From: JBBQNJ01 sp038329845 | Lineage (GTDB): Bacteria > Planctomycetota > Phycisphaerae > Tepidisphaerales > Tepidisphaeraceae | NCBI GenBank assembly: GCA_038329845.1 | Contig: JBBQNJ010000043.1 | Coordinates: 1-41,453, forward strand | DNA length: 41,453 bases | Reading direction: 5' to 3' | Shown: one piece after another, positions 6,783 to 15,509 of the stretch | How the letters are laid out: every line of letters starts with the position of its first letter | Numbering within the stretch: the stretch's first letter is position 1 | The notes under the pieces: generated by a model | Told to the model about the DNA's origin: nothing | The model's database searches: none | What the model saw: the letters and a program-made list of their open reading frames with translations, nothing else | Made by a program: the position numbers and the translations under genes

Positions 6783-9161
6783 TCAGCGCACCACGATCGC
6801 GCTGGTCGGGCATTCGCGGCGACAAATGTCACAGCGGGTGCAGCGGGTCACATCGATTTCGTGGATCTGATATGGTCGGCTCTCAATAGCGCCAACCGGA
6901 CAGACCTGGGCGCACTTGGTGCAGCCGATGCAACCATCGACCACCTCGTAGCGGATCAACGCCGCGCAGCGCCCGGCGGGACAGCGGCCCTCGAGATGGG
7001 CCTGGTACTCGTCGCGGAAATAACGCAGCGTCGTAAGCACCGGGTTCGGCGCGGTCTGCCCCAGGCCGCACAGGCTCGAGCATTTCACATCGCCCGCCAG
7101 CGACTCGAGCGAACGCAGATCGTCCGGTCGAGCCTTGCCCTCGCACAGCCGCTGAAGAATGTCGAGCATCGCCCGCGTGCCCAGCCGGCATGGCGCGCAT
7201 TTCCCGCACGATTCGGCCTGGGTGAAGCTCAGGAAATAGCGGGCGATGTCCACCATGCAATCGGTGTCGTCCAGCACCACCAGCCCACCCGAACCCATGA
7301 TCGCGCCGATCCCCGCCAGCGATTCGTAGTCGATCGGGGTATCGGCCAGCTCCGCCGGCACGCAACCGCCGCTGGGGCCACCGATTTGGATCGCCTTAAG
7401 CCGCCTTCCCGGGGCAACCCCGCCGCCGATCTGCTCCGCGATCTGGCGAAACGTCACCCCCATGGGCACTTCGATCAATCCCCCGCGCTGCACTTTCCCC
7501 GTCAGCGCGAACACCTTGGTGCCGCGACTGCGCCCGGTCCCGATGCGGGCGAAAGCCGCCGGACCGTGGCGAACAATCCACGGAATCTGGGCGTACGTCT
7601 CGACGTTGTTGATCAACGTGGGCTTACCCCACAGCCCCGCCTCCGAAGGATACGGCGGGCGCAGCACCGGCATTCCGCGCTGCCCCTCGATCGACGCGAT
7701 CAGCGCCGTCTCCTCGCCGCACACGAACGCCCCGGCACCCTGGACGATCCGGATAGATACCCCCTCGAGCAGCCCGCGCCCGCGGCAGCGATCCAGCGCC
7801 TGCTCGATGCGCGCCACCGCCAGCGGATATTCATGGCGAATGTAGAAGATGCCCTCGCTCGCCCCGACGGCTCGGGCGGCGATCAGAACGCCTTCGATGA
7901 CGCGATAGGGGTACGATTCGAGGATCATCCGATCCATGAACGCGCCGGGATCGCCTTCATCGCCGTTGACAATGACATACTTGGCCTCGCCCGGAGCGGC
8001 GGCGACCTTCGACCATTTCTGGCCCGTCGGGAATCCCGCCCCACCGCGCCCGCGCAGCCCCGAGGCGCTCAACGCCTCGATGATCGCCGCCGGGTCCATG
8101 GCTCGCGCCGCGGCGACGGCGGCGAACCCGCCATGCGCCAGGTAAGCGTCGAGGTCCAGCGGATCGAGTTGCCCGCAATGCTCGGTAGCGATGCGCATCT
8201 GTGGGCCGAGAAACTCACAGATTTCGCCGTCGCAGGCATCCGGGGCGTATCGCCGCGTGGGCAGGGCCGGACCGTCGTCGGGAATGATCGCGTCGATCGC
8301 ATCGCGCCAGGCATTGCCGATCCGTCGCCACCAGCCGCGCGGGCGCACGTGCCGTCGAACGATCGAACCGGCCGAATCCGGCGACACCCGCGTATAGAGG
8401 CTCGAGCCGCTCAACGGCCCAGTGCCGGCAACCTCGACCAGCGGCGTCTGATGGCACATCCCCACGCACCCCACCTCCTCGACCCGCGCGTTGCCCCCCA
8501 GCCGCGACACCTCGCGGGTGAGCTCGTCGTGGACCCGCATCGCACCGCCCGCCACGCAGCAGGATCCCAGCCCGATGCGGATCACCGGGGCGTCGGGGTC
8601 GGGAATCGCCGCCGCCGGAACCGGGTGATCGTCGGGGTTGGCGAGTTGAAGTTCGAGAAAATCGCGGACTGCATCGGGCGCGGTGTCGGCGGCGCGGTGG
8701 CCGTAGGTAATCGAATCGATCTGGATCACCGGCGCCAACGTGCAGCATCCCAGGCATGCCACGCGCTGGATCGTGAATCGTAGCTGCGAATCGCTGTCGG
8801 TGCCGGCAGCGATCCCCAGATACAGCCGCAGGGCGTCTTCCACCAGCGTCGAGCCTTTGACGTGGCACGCCGTTCCATGGCACACGCGGACGATGTGTTC
8901 CCCCGCGGGGGTGCGCCGAAAACCGGCGTAAAACCCGGCGACCGAATCGAGCTGGGCCGGCGTAATCGCCGTCACCTCGCACACGCGCCGCAGCGCCGGA
9001 TCGGGTAGCCAGTGGCAACGGTCCTGGATGGCCTGAAGAATGGGGATCAGCGCATCCGGGCCGGCGCCGCGAGCGGCGACGATCTCGTCCACGAACGACA
9101 CGTCGGCGATCACTGGCGGATCCTTCGCGGAAGCGGGGTTATCCAGAACCGCGCCGATCAT
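6783..9161 (-). CDS. NADH-oxidising NuoE-NuoF-diferredoxin fusion (HydC/HydB-like)
   Basis: A 792-aa protein whose ATG (9161) overlaps the stop of the preceding gene as ATGA, with GGAG eight bases upstream. Domains in order: NuoE thioredoxin-like [2Fe-2S] (C94-x4-C99, C136-x3-C140); a second thioredoxin-like part (C201/C202, C232, C236) as at the N-terminus of HydB/HoxF; the NuoF FMN/NADH core with GRGGAGFPTG (371-380) and NGDEGDPGAFMD (399-410); the [4Fe-4S] motif ESCGKCAPCRLG (C652, C655, C658, with C698); and two ferredoxin motifs at the end (C744/747/750/754 and C774/777/780/784). In most organisms NuoE and NuoF are separate genes. The family oxidises NADH and passes electrons through Fe-S clusters. 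The extra terminal clusters match HydB of electron-bifurcating hydrogenases, but no hydrogenase is encoded here, so the acceptor must differ. Confidence 0.93.
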   Translation of the reverse strand: MIGAVLDNPASAKDPPVIADVSFVDEIVAARGAGPDALIPILQAIQDRCHWLPDPALRRVCEVTAITPAQLDSVAGFYAGFRRTPAGEHIVRVCHGTACHVKGSTLVEDALRLYLGIAAGTDSDSQLRFTIQRVACLGCCTLAPVIQIDSITYGHRAADTAPDAVRDFLELQLANPDDHPVPAAAIPDPDAPVIRIGLGSCCVAGGAMRVHDELTREVSRLGGNARVEEVGCVGMCHQTPLVEVAGTGPLSGSSLYTRVSPDSAGSIVRRHVRPRGWWRRIGNAWRDAIDAIIPDDGPALPTRRYAPDACDGEICEFLGPQMRIATEHCGQLDPLDLDAYLAHGGFAAVAAARAMDPAAIIEALSASGLRGRGGAGFPTGQKWSKVAAAPGEAKYVIVNGDEGDPGAFMDRMILESYPYRVIEGVLIAARAVGASEGIFYIRHEYPLAVARIEQALDRCRGRGLLEGVSIRIVQGAGAFVCGEETALIASIEGQRGMPVLRPPYPSEAGLWGKPTLINNVETYAQIPWIVRHGPAAFARIGTGRSRGTKVFALTGKVQRGGLIEVPMGVTFRQIAEQIGGGVAPGRRLKAIQIGGPSGGCVPAELADTPIDYESLAGIGAIMGSGGLVVLDDTDCMVDIARYFLSFTQAESCGKCAPCRLGTRAMLDILQRLCEGKARPDDLRSLESLAGDVKCSSLCGLGQTAPNPVLTTLRYFRDEYQAHLEGRCPAGRCAALIRYEVVDGCIGCTKCAQVCPVGAIESRPYQIHEIDVTRCTRCDICRRECPTSAIVVR

Positions 9162-10912
9162 CGAGTCGCTCCGATGCACCACAACTGTGTAGCGCCGCGA
9201 ATAAAGATTCGCCCCTCGGCGAACGCCGGGGATCCGATCCCCGGTTCGTCGATCGCGTATTTCGCCAACGGCTGATACGCCGGCCCGGGTGCGAGCACGT
9301 GCATCGCCCCGGCCTTGTCCAGCAGCCACACTTTTCCGCCTGCCAGCGCCGGCGAGGCGTTCATTTCGGCTTCCATGTCTTGCTCCCAGGCCGTCTGCCC
9401 ACTCGCCGCATCCACCGCGATCAGCGTGCCGTATGTCTTGGCCGCCAGCATCACCCCGCCGGCCACCAGCGGAGAAACGATGTCGCCCGGGGCGTCGGCG
9501 TTGGCCCAGCGAACGGCGCTTTGCGTCACGTCGCCGGTTCCGCCGGCGTCGATCGCTACCGCGTCCGACCCTTCGTTGCTCACGTAGACGATCCCGTCGA
9601 GCATCACCGGCGACGGGGCGATCTCTCCGCCCAGCAGCTTCGCCCGCCAGACCTCGCGGCCGTCGGAGGTATCGTAGGCGATCACCCAGGGATCGGAGGT
9701 GGCAATCAACAGGCGTTTGTCGCCGACGCGGCCGAGGGCTGGGGTACTCCAGGTAGCGCCGACGGACCGGGCGGTGCGCCACAGTTCGCGCCCGCTCGCC
9801 GCGTCCAGCGCTATCACGGCGCTGTGGGCATCCTTGCGAACGCCCCGGTCAAGCTGGACCAGGACTTTGCCCGGCTCGGCCCGGAGGGAAGCCGCGTGGC
9901 CATAGACGTTATCCGGCGAACCCAGTGAACGCAGCCAAGCGAGCCGGCCGGTCGTCAGTTCGATCCCCGCGGCATCCAGGCTGGGGAAAATGGCGAAGAC
10001 AAACGCCCCGTCGCTGGCGAGCGTGGATGGGGCCAATCCACAATCGTCAGACACCTTCGGCGGCGTCGCGGGCGGAAGATCGCATCGCCACAGTAACTCA
10101 CCGGACACGGCGCTGTAGCAGAACACCGCCCGTTTCGAGCCTTCAGCGCCGCTGAGCAGCACCCGGTCGGCCACGGCGATGGGCGAATTGTTCCCCGCCA
10201 GCGGGATGGCGGCTTTCCAGGCGACTTTCCACTCGCTCGGGACGGCGCCGGGGAAAATTCCCGAGCCGTCGAATCCGCGAAAGGCGGGCCACTGACGGGA
10301 AAGCTCCTCGATGCTCATCGCCTTGACCGCGGAGGCGGCGACCGCAGTCGTCGTCGGCGCGGATGCCGGCGTCGCGGCGAGATGCGGCGGGGGGGTTGGT
10401 GAAGTCCATCGCGCCGCCACACCCGCCACGGCAAGCATCAGTCCCAGCGCCGCGGCGGCGGCGCCGACCGCTCGCAGGATCGCCGCCGGCGACGCCCCCG
10501 GCTCAATCCGGCGCGGGCCGTCATTCACCGGCGGGACATAGGGCCGCGCCCCGAGCTTGGCCACCGCCGTCACGCTCAGCACCAGCACGACAGCGCCAGC
10601 GCCCAGCAGCCAGCGTCCCCAGGCGAACCGCGCTTGGCGTAGAAACAGCGCCCGCCGCTGGCGCAGGTCAAGTTCACGAATCGCCGATTGAATTTCCGCT
10701 TTTTGCTCGATCGATGCCTCGCCCAGCCGAGCCTTGGCGCCGGTCAACTCGACGGCCGCGACGATATCCGCCCGCCGATCGCGGACAGCGTCGGCCGTCA
10801 TCACCACCGCGACGACAGCGCAAAAAATCCCCCCCACAATAGCCGAGCGCGCCGCCGCCAGCCGCCAGATGGCGCGGCGCTGCGAAGGATCCACGCTGGG
10901 CATCGGACTCAT
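9158..10912 (-). CDS. Membrane-anchored PQQ-like (BamB-like) beta-propeller protein
   Basis: A 584-aa protein. Its start (10912) overlaps the upstream stop by ATGA, and its own stop overlaps the next start the same way. Three hydrophobic helices are visible at about 22-41, 101-117 and 146-166, with a charged helical stretch of ~55 residues between the first two. From about 205 to the end runs a propeller with repeated PQQ-type blade motifs (SAVSGELLWRC, DAASGRELWRT, TSDGREVWRA, DAASGQTAWEQ). The family includes quinoprotein dehydrogenases and non-catalytic BamB-like scaffolds; the fold alone does not show that PQQ binds. The propeller is expected on the outer face of the cytoplasmic membrane. 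Being coupled translationally to both the membrane ferredoxin and the NuoEF fusion argues for a stoichiometric subunit of one complex. Confidence 0.85.
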   Translation of the reverse strand: MSPMPSVDPSQRRAIWRLAAARSAIVGGIFCAVVAVVMTADAVRDRRADIVAAVELTGAKARLGEASIEQKAEIQSAIRELDLRQRRALFLRQARFAWGRWLLGAGAVVLVLSVTAVAKLGARPYVPPVNDGPRRIEPGASPAAILRAVGAAAAALGLMLAVAGVAARWTSPTPPPHLAATPASAPTTTAVAASAVKAMSIEELSRQWPAFRGFDGSGIFPGAVPSEWKVAWKAAIPLAGNNSPIAVADRVLLSGAEGSKRAVFCYSAVSGELLWRCDLPPATPPKVSDDCGLAPSTLASDGAFVFAIFPSLDAAGIELTTGRLAWLRSLGSPDNVYGHAASLRAEPGKVLVQLDRGVRKDAHSAVIALDAASGRELWRTARSVGATWSTPALGRVGDKRLLIATSDPWVIAYDTSDGREVWRAKLLGGEIAPSPVMLDGIVYVSNEGSDAVAIDAGGTGDVTQSAVRWANADAPGDIVSPLVAGGVMLAAKTYGTLIAVDAASGQTAWEQDMEAEMNASPALAGGKVWLLDKAGAMHVLAPGPAYQPLAKYAIDEPGIGSPAFAEGRIFIRGATQLWCIGATR

Positions 10913-12264
10913 GGCGTGCCCCCGCTAAGCACCGTCAGCGCGATTCGTCCGCCCGACGCCACCGCCGCCGCGGCCGCCGGTGGACCACCGGGCACCGGGC
11001 AAGTGGCGTAGCAGCGCACGCATCCCAGGCACGCCCCCGGATCGGCGGTGTATCCAACTCGCTGGCGCTCGACGCCATGGGTGAGCAGCTTCACCCCCGC
11101 CACCAACCCCAGGAAGCCGCCGAGCAGAATGCTGCCCTTGGCATAATCGGATCGCACGGCCAGAGCCTGCTGAGCGACTTCGGCGCGTGAGCGTCCCTGC
11201 AACCGATAAGCATCGGCACGCAAATCAGCGCCCCGGGCAGCGCCCGACTCTTCGGCTACAAGACGATCGTCCAGCGCCACCGCCGGATCCAGCCGCGCCA
11301 ACGCCGGGGCCGACAGTCGCCCCAATAGCGCCATTGCGACGATCAGTGCGATCGACGCAACGAGCAGAAACATGACTCGCCGGCGTTGGGCTTCGCGGCC
11401 GCGGGCATCCGGGCGCGGCCGCGGCCAGAGGATCGCGTTGAACGGACAGCTCTTTTCGCACAACCGGCAGTCGATGCACTGCGGGTCGGTGGGCGCGATC
11501 GTCACCCGGCGCGGCGAAAACCATGCGGCGCAGCGAAGAATCACGCCGTAAGGACAAAGGAATCGACAATACGATCGCCCGATGAACATGCTCAGGACGA
11601 GCAGCAGCCCGCCGGTAATCAGCAGCCAGCTCGGCCCGGCAAATCGGAAGAACCCGACAAACGGATCGTACCGGCAGATCAACAGGTCGGTCCCCGCCCA
11701 CGCCACCAGCGCCGCCAGCCCCAGGTAGGCCCAGGGGATCATTCCCAGCCCATGTTCGAGCCACTTGGGAATGTGAACCGCTCGCCACAGGACCAGGTCC
11801 TGGATTGCCCCCAGCGGACAGACCCCGGCGCAGAAAATCCGGCCGAAGAAAAGCGACACGAGAATCGGCAGCAGGAAGATCAACCCGATGACCCAGGTCA
11901 GGGCGTAGGCGCCGCCCGCGGCCATGGCGACGTTGCCGGTGGCGCCGATCGGACAGACGCATCCCCGGCGCCAGAACCCGAAGTAGAGCAGGCACGCGAT
12001 CGTCAGCCCCACGATCCATCGGCGCGACCGCTTGCGATGGACCATCCAGATGCCGATCCCCAGCGCCGCAGCGAGCAGCGCCACGTCCAGCATCGGCCAG
12101 GTGCGGGCCGTCACCGACCAGGTCTCGACCGAGGGCATCGAATATCCGCCGCGAAACTCGGGCGCGGGAAAACGCTGCTCGGCCAAAGCGGCCGACGACA
12201 GGAAGATGCCCGCGATCAGCGCTGCGCATCGGATGCAGTAGATGGAACCGATCCTCATGGCCAT
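10909..12264 (-). CDS. NapH/NosR-like membrane polyferredoxin
   Basis: A 451-aa integral membrane protein with an N-terminal signal-like helix (about 8-28) and five or more further hydrophobic segments. It carries the hallmark CxxxCP motifs of the NapH/NosR/CcoG group: FCAGVCPLG (C145, C149) and YCRFLCPYG (C233, C237), plus CVCPIG (C102, C104). A cytoplasm-type [4Fe-4S] motif lies at C263/C266/C269/C273 and another at C412/C415/C418/C422. NapH-type proteins pass electrons between quinol and a periplasmic NapG ferredoxin. The gene directly upstream encodes such a ferredoxin, 4 bp away, so the pair forms a NapGH-like module. No NapA, NosZ or haem-c (CxxCH) partner is present in the operon. The direction of electron flow cannot be read from sequence. 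Confidence 0.85.
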   Translation of the reverse strand: MAMRIGSIYCIRCAALIAGIFLSSAALAEQRFPAPEFRGGYSMPSVETWSVTARTWPMLDVALLAAALGIGIWMVHRKRSRRWIVGLTIACLLYFGFWRRGCVCPIGATGNVAMAAGGAYALTWVIGLIFLLPILVSLFFGRIFCAGVCPLGAIQDLVLWRAVHIPKWLEHGLGMIPWAYLGLAALVAWAGTDLLICRYDPFVGFFRFAGPSWLLITGGLLLVLSMFIGRSYCRFLCPYGVILRCAAWFSPRRVTIAPTDPQCIDCRLCEKSCPFNAILWPRPRPDARGREAQRRRVMFLLVASIALIVAMALLGRLSAPALARLDPAVALDDRLVAEESGAARGADLRADAYRLQGRSRAEVAQQALAVRSDYAKGSILLGGFLGLVAGVKLLTHGVERQRVGYTADPGACLGCVRCYATCPVPGGPPAAAAAVASGGRIALTVLSGGTP

Positions 12265-12268
12265 GGTC

Positions 12269-12844
12269 TCACGTCGGCTTGCTGGTCGTCGTCTTCAACA
12301 GGTATGGGTGTTCCCGATCCACCCGGCCGATCGCCCGACTGGGACATTTGCTGGCGATCGTGCATTGGTTGCAATTGACGCACAGCGCGTGATTGATTTG
12401 CAGGAAAAACGAGCCGTTTCCATACAACGTGCATCCCTTGACGCACTTGCCGCAGCCGATGCAGGCCGATTCGTTGATGGTGTATTCGTAGTATTGGCCT
12501 TCAACATGCCGCCGCACGATCGCGTTGGTCGGGCAGAGCTGGTTTTCGGCCCCGGAATCCAAGGCGTGCGGCTGGGCATCGAAAAACCCGGTGCAGAGCC
12601 GGCAATAGCCGCACAGCGGAAAAACCTGCGTGCATTTGACTGCCGATTGGGCCAGCACGCATTCGGTGGCGCACTGCCCGCACCAGGTGCAGGCCCACGG
12701 GTCGATCTGCCAGCGGGTCTGGCTTCGCGCCGGCGCGCGGGATGCCAGCGCCCCCAGCGCCCCGCCCGCCGCAAGTAACGCCGCGGCACGCACCCCCGCG
12801 CCCATCGCGGCGCGCCTTGAAACGATGGCATCGCGATCAGGCAT
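12269..12844 (-). CDS. Tat-exported multi-cluster ferredoxin, NapG-like
   Basis: A 191-aa protein from ATG 12844, with AAGGAG eight bases upstream. The N-terminus has a twin-arginine signal: SRRAAM (9-14) followed by a hydrophobic run (18-35) and ASRAPARS. Four cysteine groups follow: C52/55/58/62, C71/78/81/84 with C104P, C128/131/134/138, and C155/158/161 with C167P, enough for four [4Fe-4S] clusters as in NapG. The protein should be folded with its clusters in the cytoplasm and exported. It overlaps the 76-aa gene by 8 bp and is 4 bp from the NapH-like gene. It probably accepts or donates electrons on the outer face of the membrane to one of the propeller proteins. Confidence 0.85.
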   Translation of the reverse strand: MPDRDAIVSRRAAMGAGVRAAALLAAGGALGALASRAPARSQTRWQIDPWACTWCGQCATECVLAQSAVKCTQVFPLCGYCRLCTGFFDAQPHALDSGAENQLCPTNAIVRRHVEGQYYEYTINESACIGCGKCVKGCTLYGNGSFFLQINHALCVNCNQCTIASKCPSRAIGRVDREHPYLLKTTTSKPT

Positions 12845-13067
12845 CCGCCCGCTCCTTCCCAGACCCAGCGCCCGGTTGACTACTCTGCGCATCCCTCGCC
12901 GCGCGGGCCTGCGGCAGGCCGCAGTCCCCCAGCGCAGCGCATCCCTGGCATCCCGGCAATTTCGGACAATCGTCGCGCCATACCAGCAGCGCAATGCCCC
13001 CGGCAGCGCCCAAACCCAGCAGCCCTCGTCCCGCGTTGGCGAGCATTTTCCGGCGGGTGATCATCAT
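12837..13067 (-). CDS. Small Tat-signal protein with four cysteines
   Basis: A 76-aa protein. ATG 13067 overlaps the stop of the NHL lipoprotein as ATGA and has GGAGG at a suitable distance. The N-terminus MMITRRKMLANAG is a twin-arginine signal with a hydrophobic run to about residue 30. The mature part contains C34-x5-C40-x2-C43-x5-C49 and then a polar, low-complexity tail. Four cysteines this closely spaced could hold one Fe-S cluster, and Tat export supports a cofactor-bearing or partner-carried protein. No family is recognised. Its position between the lipoprotein and the NapG-like ferredoxin, with overlaps on both sides, argues that it is a real subunit of the system. Confidence 0.7.
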   Translation of the reverse strand: MMITRRKMLANAGRGLLGLGAAGGIALLVWRDDCPKLPGCQGCAALGDCGLPQARAARDAQSSQPGAGSGKERADA

Positions 13068-14092
13068 GACGCCCCTCCGCCGCGCGACCCGAACACGCGA
13101 ATCGACCGCGTGGCCGGATCGAGCAGCAACACCCGGCCCTGGTCGTCCACCGTCACATCGGTCCCGGCGCGGTTCTCCCCCAACATCGCCGGGGTCGCCA
13201 CCACCGATTCGAACTCTCCCTGGGCGCTGTAGACCTTGACCCGCGGCAGGCTTTTCTCGGCGGTCACGAAACGTCCATCGGCGAGGATGGAAAAGTCGGC
13301 CGGGTTGCAACACCCAAAAAACCGTTGAATCGACGCTCCCGCCTCGCCCCAGTAGCGCTGAAGAACCCCTTCACGGCTCCACCCTTCCAGCCGATGCATC
13401 CCCGGGTTGGCAATCCAGATCGTGCCATCGGACGCCGCCGCCACGTCCAGGTGCGGGCTGGGAACCTGCAATCCCACCAACGCGCGCGATTCATCCGGCC
13501 GACCGATTTCCAGCCCGACCACGCCCCCCGAATCGCAACGCGCCACCACCCGCCGTCCGGCGTCGGCCAGCCACACATCCTCGCCGGACAGCGCAATCGA
13601 CGTGATGTGCGAATCGCTTCCCAATGACGGCCAAGTCGTCAGCGGCTTGCCCTGCGCGTCCAGAATCATCAGCCGATCCTTCAGCGCGACGTAGATGCGG
13701 TCGCTCGTCGCCGCCAGCGCCGTGGGGACCGCGGGCAATGCCACCTGGCGGATCAAGCCGCCGTCTCGATCCAGAATCCGCAGCGCCTGATCGCCCACGA
13801 CCAGGAGATTGCCCGTCCCCGGCTGCCACGCCAGCTTGACCGGGTTCTGCAATCCCACATCCAGATGCGCCGCTTGCGTCCACGTCACCAACTCCGGATC
13901 GACCTCGCGCAGGCGCGGATCGTCGTACCCGCCCGCGCCGGGCAGAGCCGCGGCGCCGCCGACATTCGCGTCGTCCCGGTCGCAGCCAAGCAGCCCCCAC
14001 GCCGCCACCGGCAGGGCCAGCAGCGCTGCGCCAAGACCGGCTTTGCGCAGCCGGGGCGATGGGGATTTCGCCGCGTCATGATCGTTTTTCAT
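13064..14092 (-). CDS. NHL/six-blade-propeller lipoprotein
   Basis: A 342-aa protein from ATG 14092 with GAGGAG six bases upstream. A lipoprotein signal ends in GLLGC (C37). The mature protein has repeated short strands typical of NHL or SMP-30-like propellers: QNPVKLAWQPGTGNLLVVG, LADAGRRVVARCDSGG, AASDGTIWIANPGMHRLEGW, DDQGRVLLLDPATRSIRVFG. Two adjacent cysteines (GCCNP) occur mid-protein; no haem motif. It is expected to be tethered to the membrane facing the periplasm, where it may bind a redox partner or a ligand. It is the second gene of the operon, 10 bp after the first, and overlaps the 76-aa gene. Confidence 0.8.
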   Translation of the reverse strand: MKNDHDAAKSPSPRLRKAGLGAALLALPVAAWGLLGCDRDDANVGGAAALPGAGGYDDPRLREVDPELVTWTQAAHLDVGLQNPVKLAWQPGTGNLLVVGDQALRILDRDGGLIRQVALPAVPTALAATSDRIYVALKDRLMILDAQGKPLTTWPSLGSDSHITSIALSGEDVWLADAGRRVVARCDSGGVVGLEIGRPDESRALVGLQVPSPHLDVAAASDGTIWIANPGMHRLEGWSREGVLQRYWGEAGASIQRFFGCCNPADFSILADGRFVTAEKSLPRVKVYSAQGEFESVVATPAMLGENRAGTDVTVDDQGRVLLLDPATRSIRVFGSRGGGAS

Positions 14093-14102
14093 GTCAAGCT
14101 CC

Positions 14103-15509
14103 TCAGTCAGCCATCGCCGGCCGCAGGTCCACGCAGACCATGCGCGTCAGGTCGCGGGCGATCAACCGCCCGCCGGCGATCGCCATCGGTCCCCACGCTT
14201 CGTGGCCGTCGGGGATCAGTTCGGGCAGATGTCCAACCTCTCGGTAAGCCTCGGGGTTCGCCTCGATCGCCGTCAGCGAAGCGTTATCGCTCATCGCCAG
14301 GATCAGTCCATCTACGACGATGAACGGACCAAGCCCGAACCGGCGCGTCCCGCTGGCCCAGCGACGAACGCCTTGCAAATCCAGACAGACCAACTGTCCC
14401 CCGGGGATGATCGCGTAGATCGCATCGCCCAGTCGGATCGGCGTCTGCTGTTCGGCCCCGAGCTGGGCGGGCTTGAATTTTTTGAGCACCGTCGTCTGCG
14501 GCACCTGCATCAGCATCGCCCCGGCGCCGTACCCGCCCGTCAGCAGCAACCGCGATGAGTCCAGGACGATCGGCGTGGCCACCGTCGCCATCGCCACCCG
14601 CCAATCCGACGTCTGCCAGAGGACCGATCCATCGGCCGCGTTGATCCCCGCCACGCCGCCCGAGGCGCTGTAGACGATCGTCTTGGCCCCGCCGATCTCG
14701 CCGATTGCGATCGATGCGTGGGTCATCTGCCATCCCAGCGGATTGGGCGTTTTCCACAGCACTTTGCCGGTTTGCAGGTCCACCGCCATGACCAGTGCCT
14801 CGGGCCCGCCGACCCCGAGAATCACCTTCCCATCGTCGATCACCGGGCATTGCCCGGCATACCACTCCGGCACCCGCGCCCCGAAGTCGCGCACCAAGTC
14901 CAGCCCCCAGGCGAACTCACCGCTCATCGCATCGACGCACACCACGTGACATTTCGGCCCGAACGTCACCAGCTTGCCCGCCGCGATCGCCGGGACGGTG
15001 CGGGTGATCCCGTGATTGCGCCCGGTATCGACGGCATACTCTCGACGCCACAATTCGCGGCCATCGTTCAAGCTCAAACAGCGAATCGCATCGCACCGCC
15101 GCTCGGTGTTGTAGTCCAGCACGTACACGCGCCCCGCGTGGATCGCCGCCCCGGCGTACCCTTCGCCCATCTCGACGGTCCAGCAAACGCTCGGCCGATT
15201 CACCGACCAATCCCGCGACAGCGCTGTCGAATCGCGCGATACATTGTCGCGCTGCGGCCCGCGGAATTCCGGCCACTCGCCCGGAAGGATCAGCGCCGGC
15301 ACCGCCGAGCCAGCATAGAACGTCCCGACCAGGTCCACCCGCGGCGCCCCCGCCGCCAGAACATCCGGCGCGTAGTCGGCGGGCACGGGGATTCGCAGCG
15401 TCAGCGTTGCGTTCGACGGCGCGCTGGCCAGCAGCCAATGCGCCACCGCCGCCGCGCCGATCACCGCGAGCGATATCGGGAGGATTTTGTCTAAACCGAG
15501 CCTGCTCAT
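14103..15509 (-). CDS. N-terminally anchored PQQ-like beta-propeller protein
   Basis: A 468-aa protein with one N-terminal hydrophobic helix (about 8-28) and a periplasmic PQQ-like propeller. After a spacer comes WPEFRGPQRDNVS (the usual entry motif of planctomycete propellers), then blade motifs SLNDGRELWRRE, DLQTGKVLWKTP and NAADGSVLWQTS. It is the first gene of the eight-gene operon; a TACACT box on the minus strand (15531-15526) lies 16 nt upstream, without a clear -35. It shares the fold with the fifth gene downstream (9158-10912) but has a different membrane anchor, so the operon holds two propellers of distinct topology. Whether either binds PQQ cannot be judged from the motifs seen. 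Confidence 0.85.
   Translation of the reverse strand: MSRLGLDKILPISLAVIGAAAVAHWLLASAPSNATLTLRIPVPADYAPDVLAAGAPRVDLVGTFYAGSAVPALILPGEWPEFRGPQRDNVSRDSTALSRDWSVNRPSVCWTVEMGEGYAGAAIHAGRVYVLDYNTERRCDAIRCLSLNDGRELWRREYAVDTGRNHGITRTVPAIAAGKLVTFGPKCHVVCVDAMSGEFAWGLDLVRDFGARVPEWYAGQCPVIDDGKVILGVGGPEALVMAVDLQTGKVLWKTPNPLGWQMTHASIAIGEIGGAKTIVYSASGGVAGINAADGSVLWQTSDWRVAMATVATPIVLDSSRLLLTGGYGAGAMLMQVPQTTVLKKFKPAQLGAEQQTPIRLGDAIYAIIPGGQLVCLDLQGVRRWASGTRRFGLGPFIVVDGLILAMSDNASLTAIEANPEAYREVGHLPELIPDGHEAWGPMAIAGGRLIARDLTRMVCVDLRPAMAD

Noticed and set aside
6573..8783. 736-aa plus-strand frame opposite the NuoEF fusion
   Set aside because: No domain; the minus strand carries unmistakable NuoE/NuoF motifs.
5186..9161. 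[FeFe]-hydrogenase or complex I locus
   Set aside because: No H-cluster protein, no NuoG molybdopterin domain and no proton-pumping subunits are encoded.
14103..15509. PQQ-dependent alcohol dehydrogenase
   Set aside because: Only generic propeller blade motifs are seen; no haem motif and no recognisable catalytic signature.
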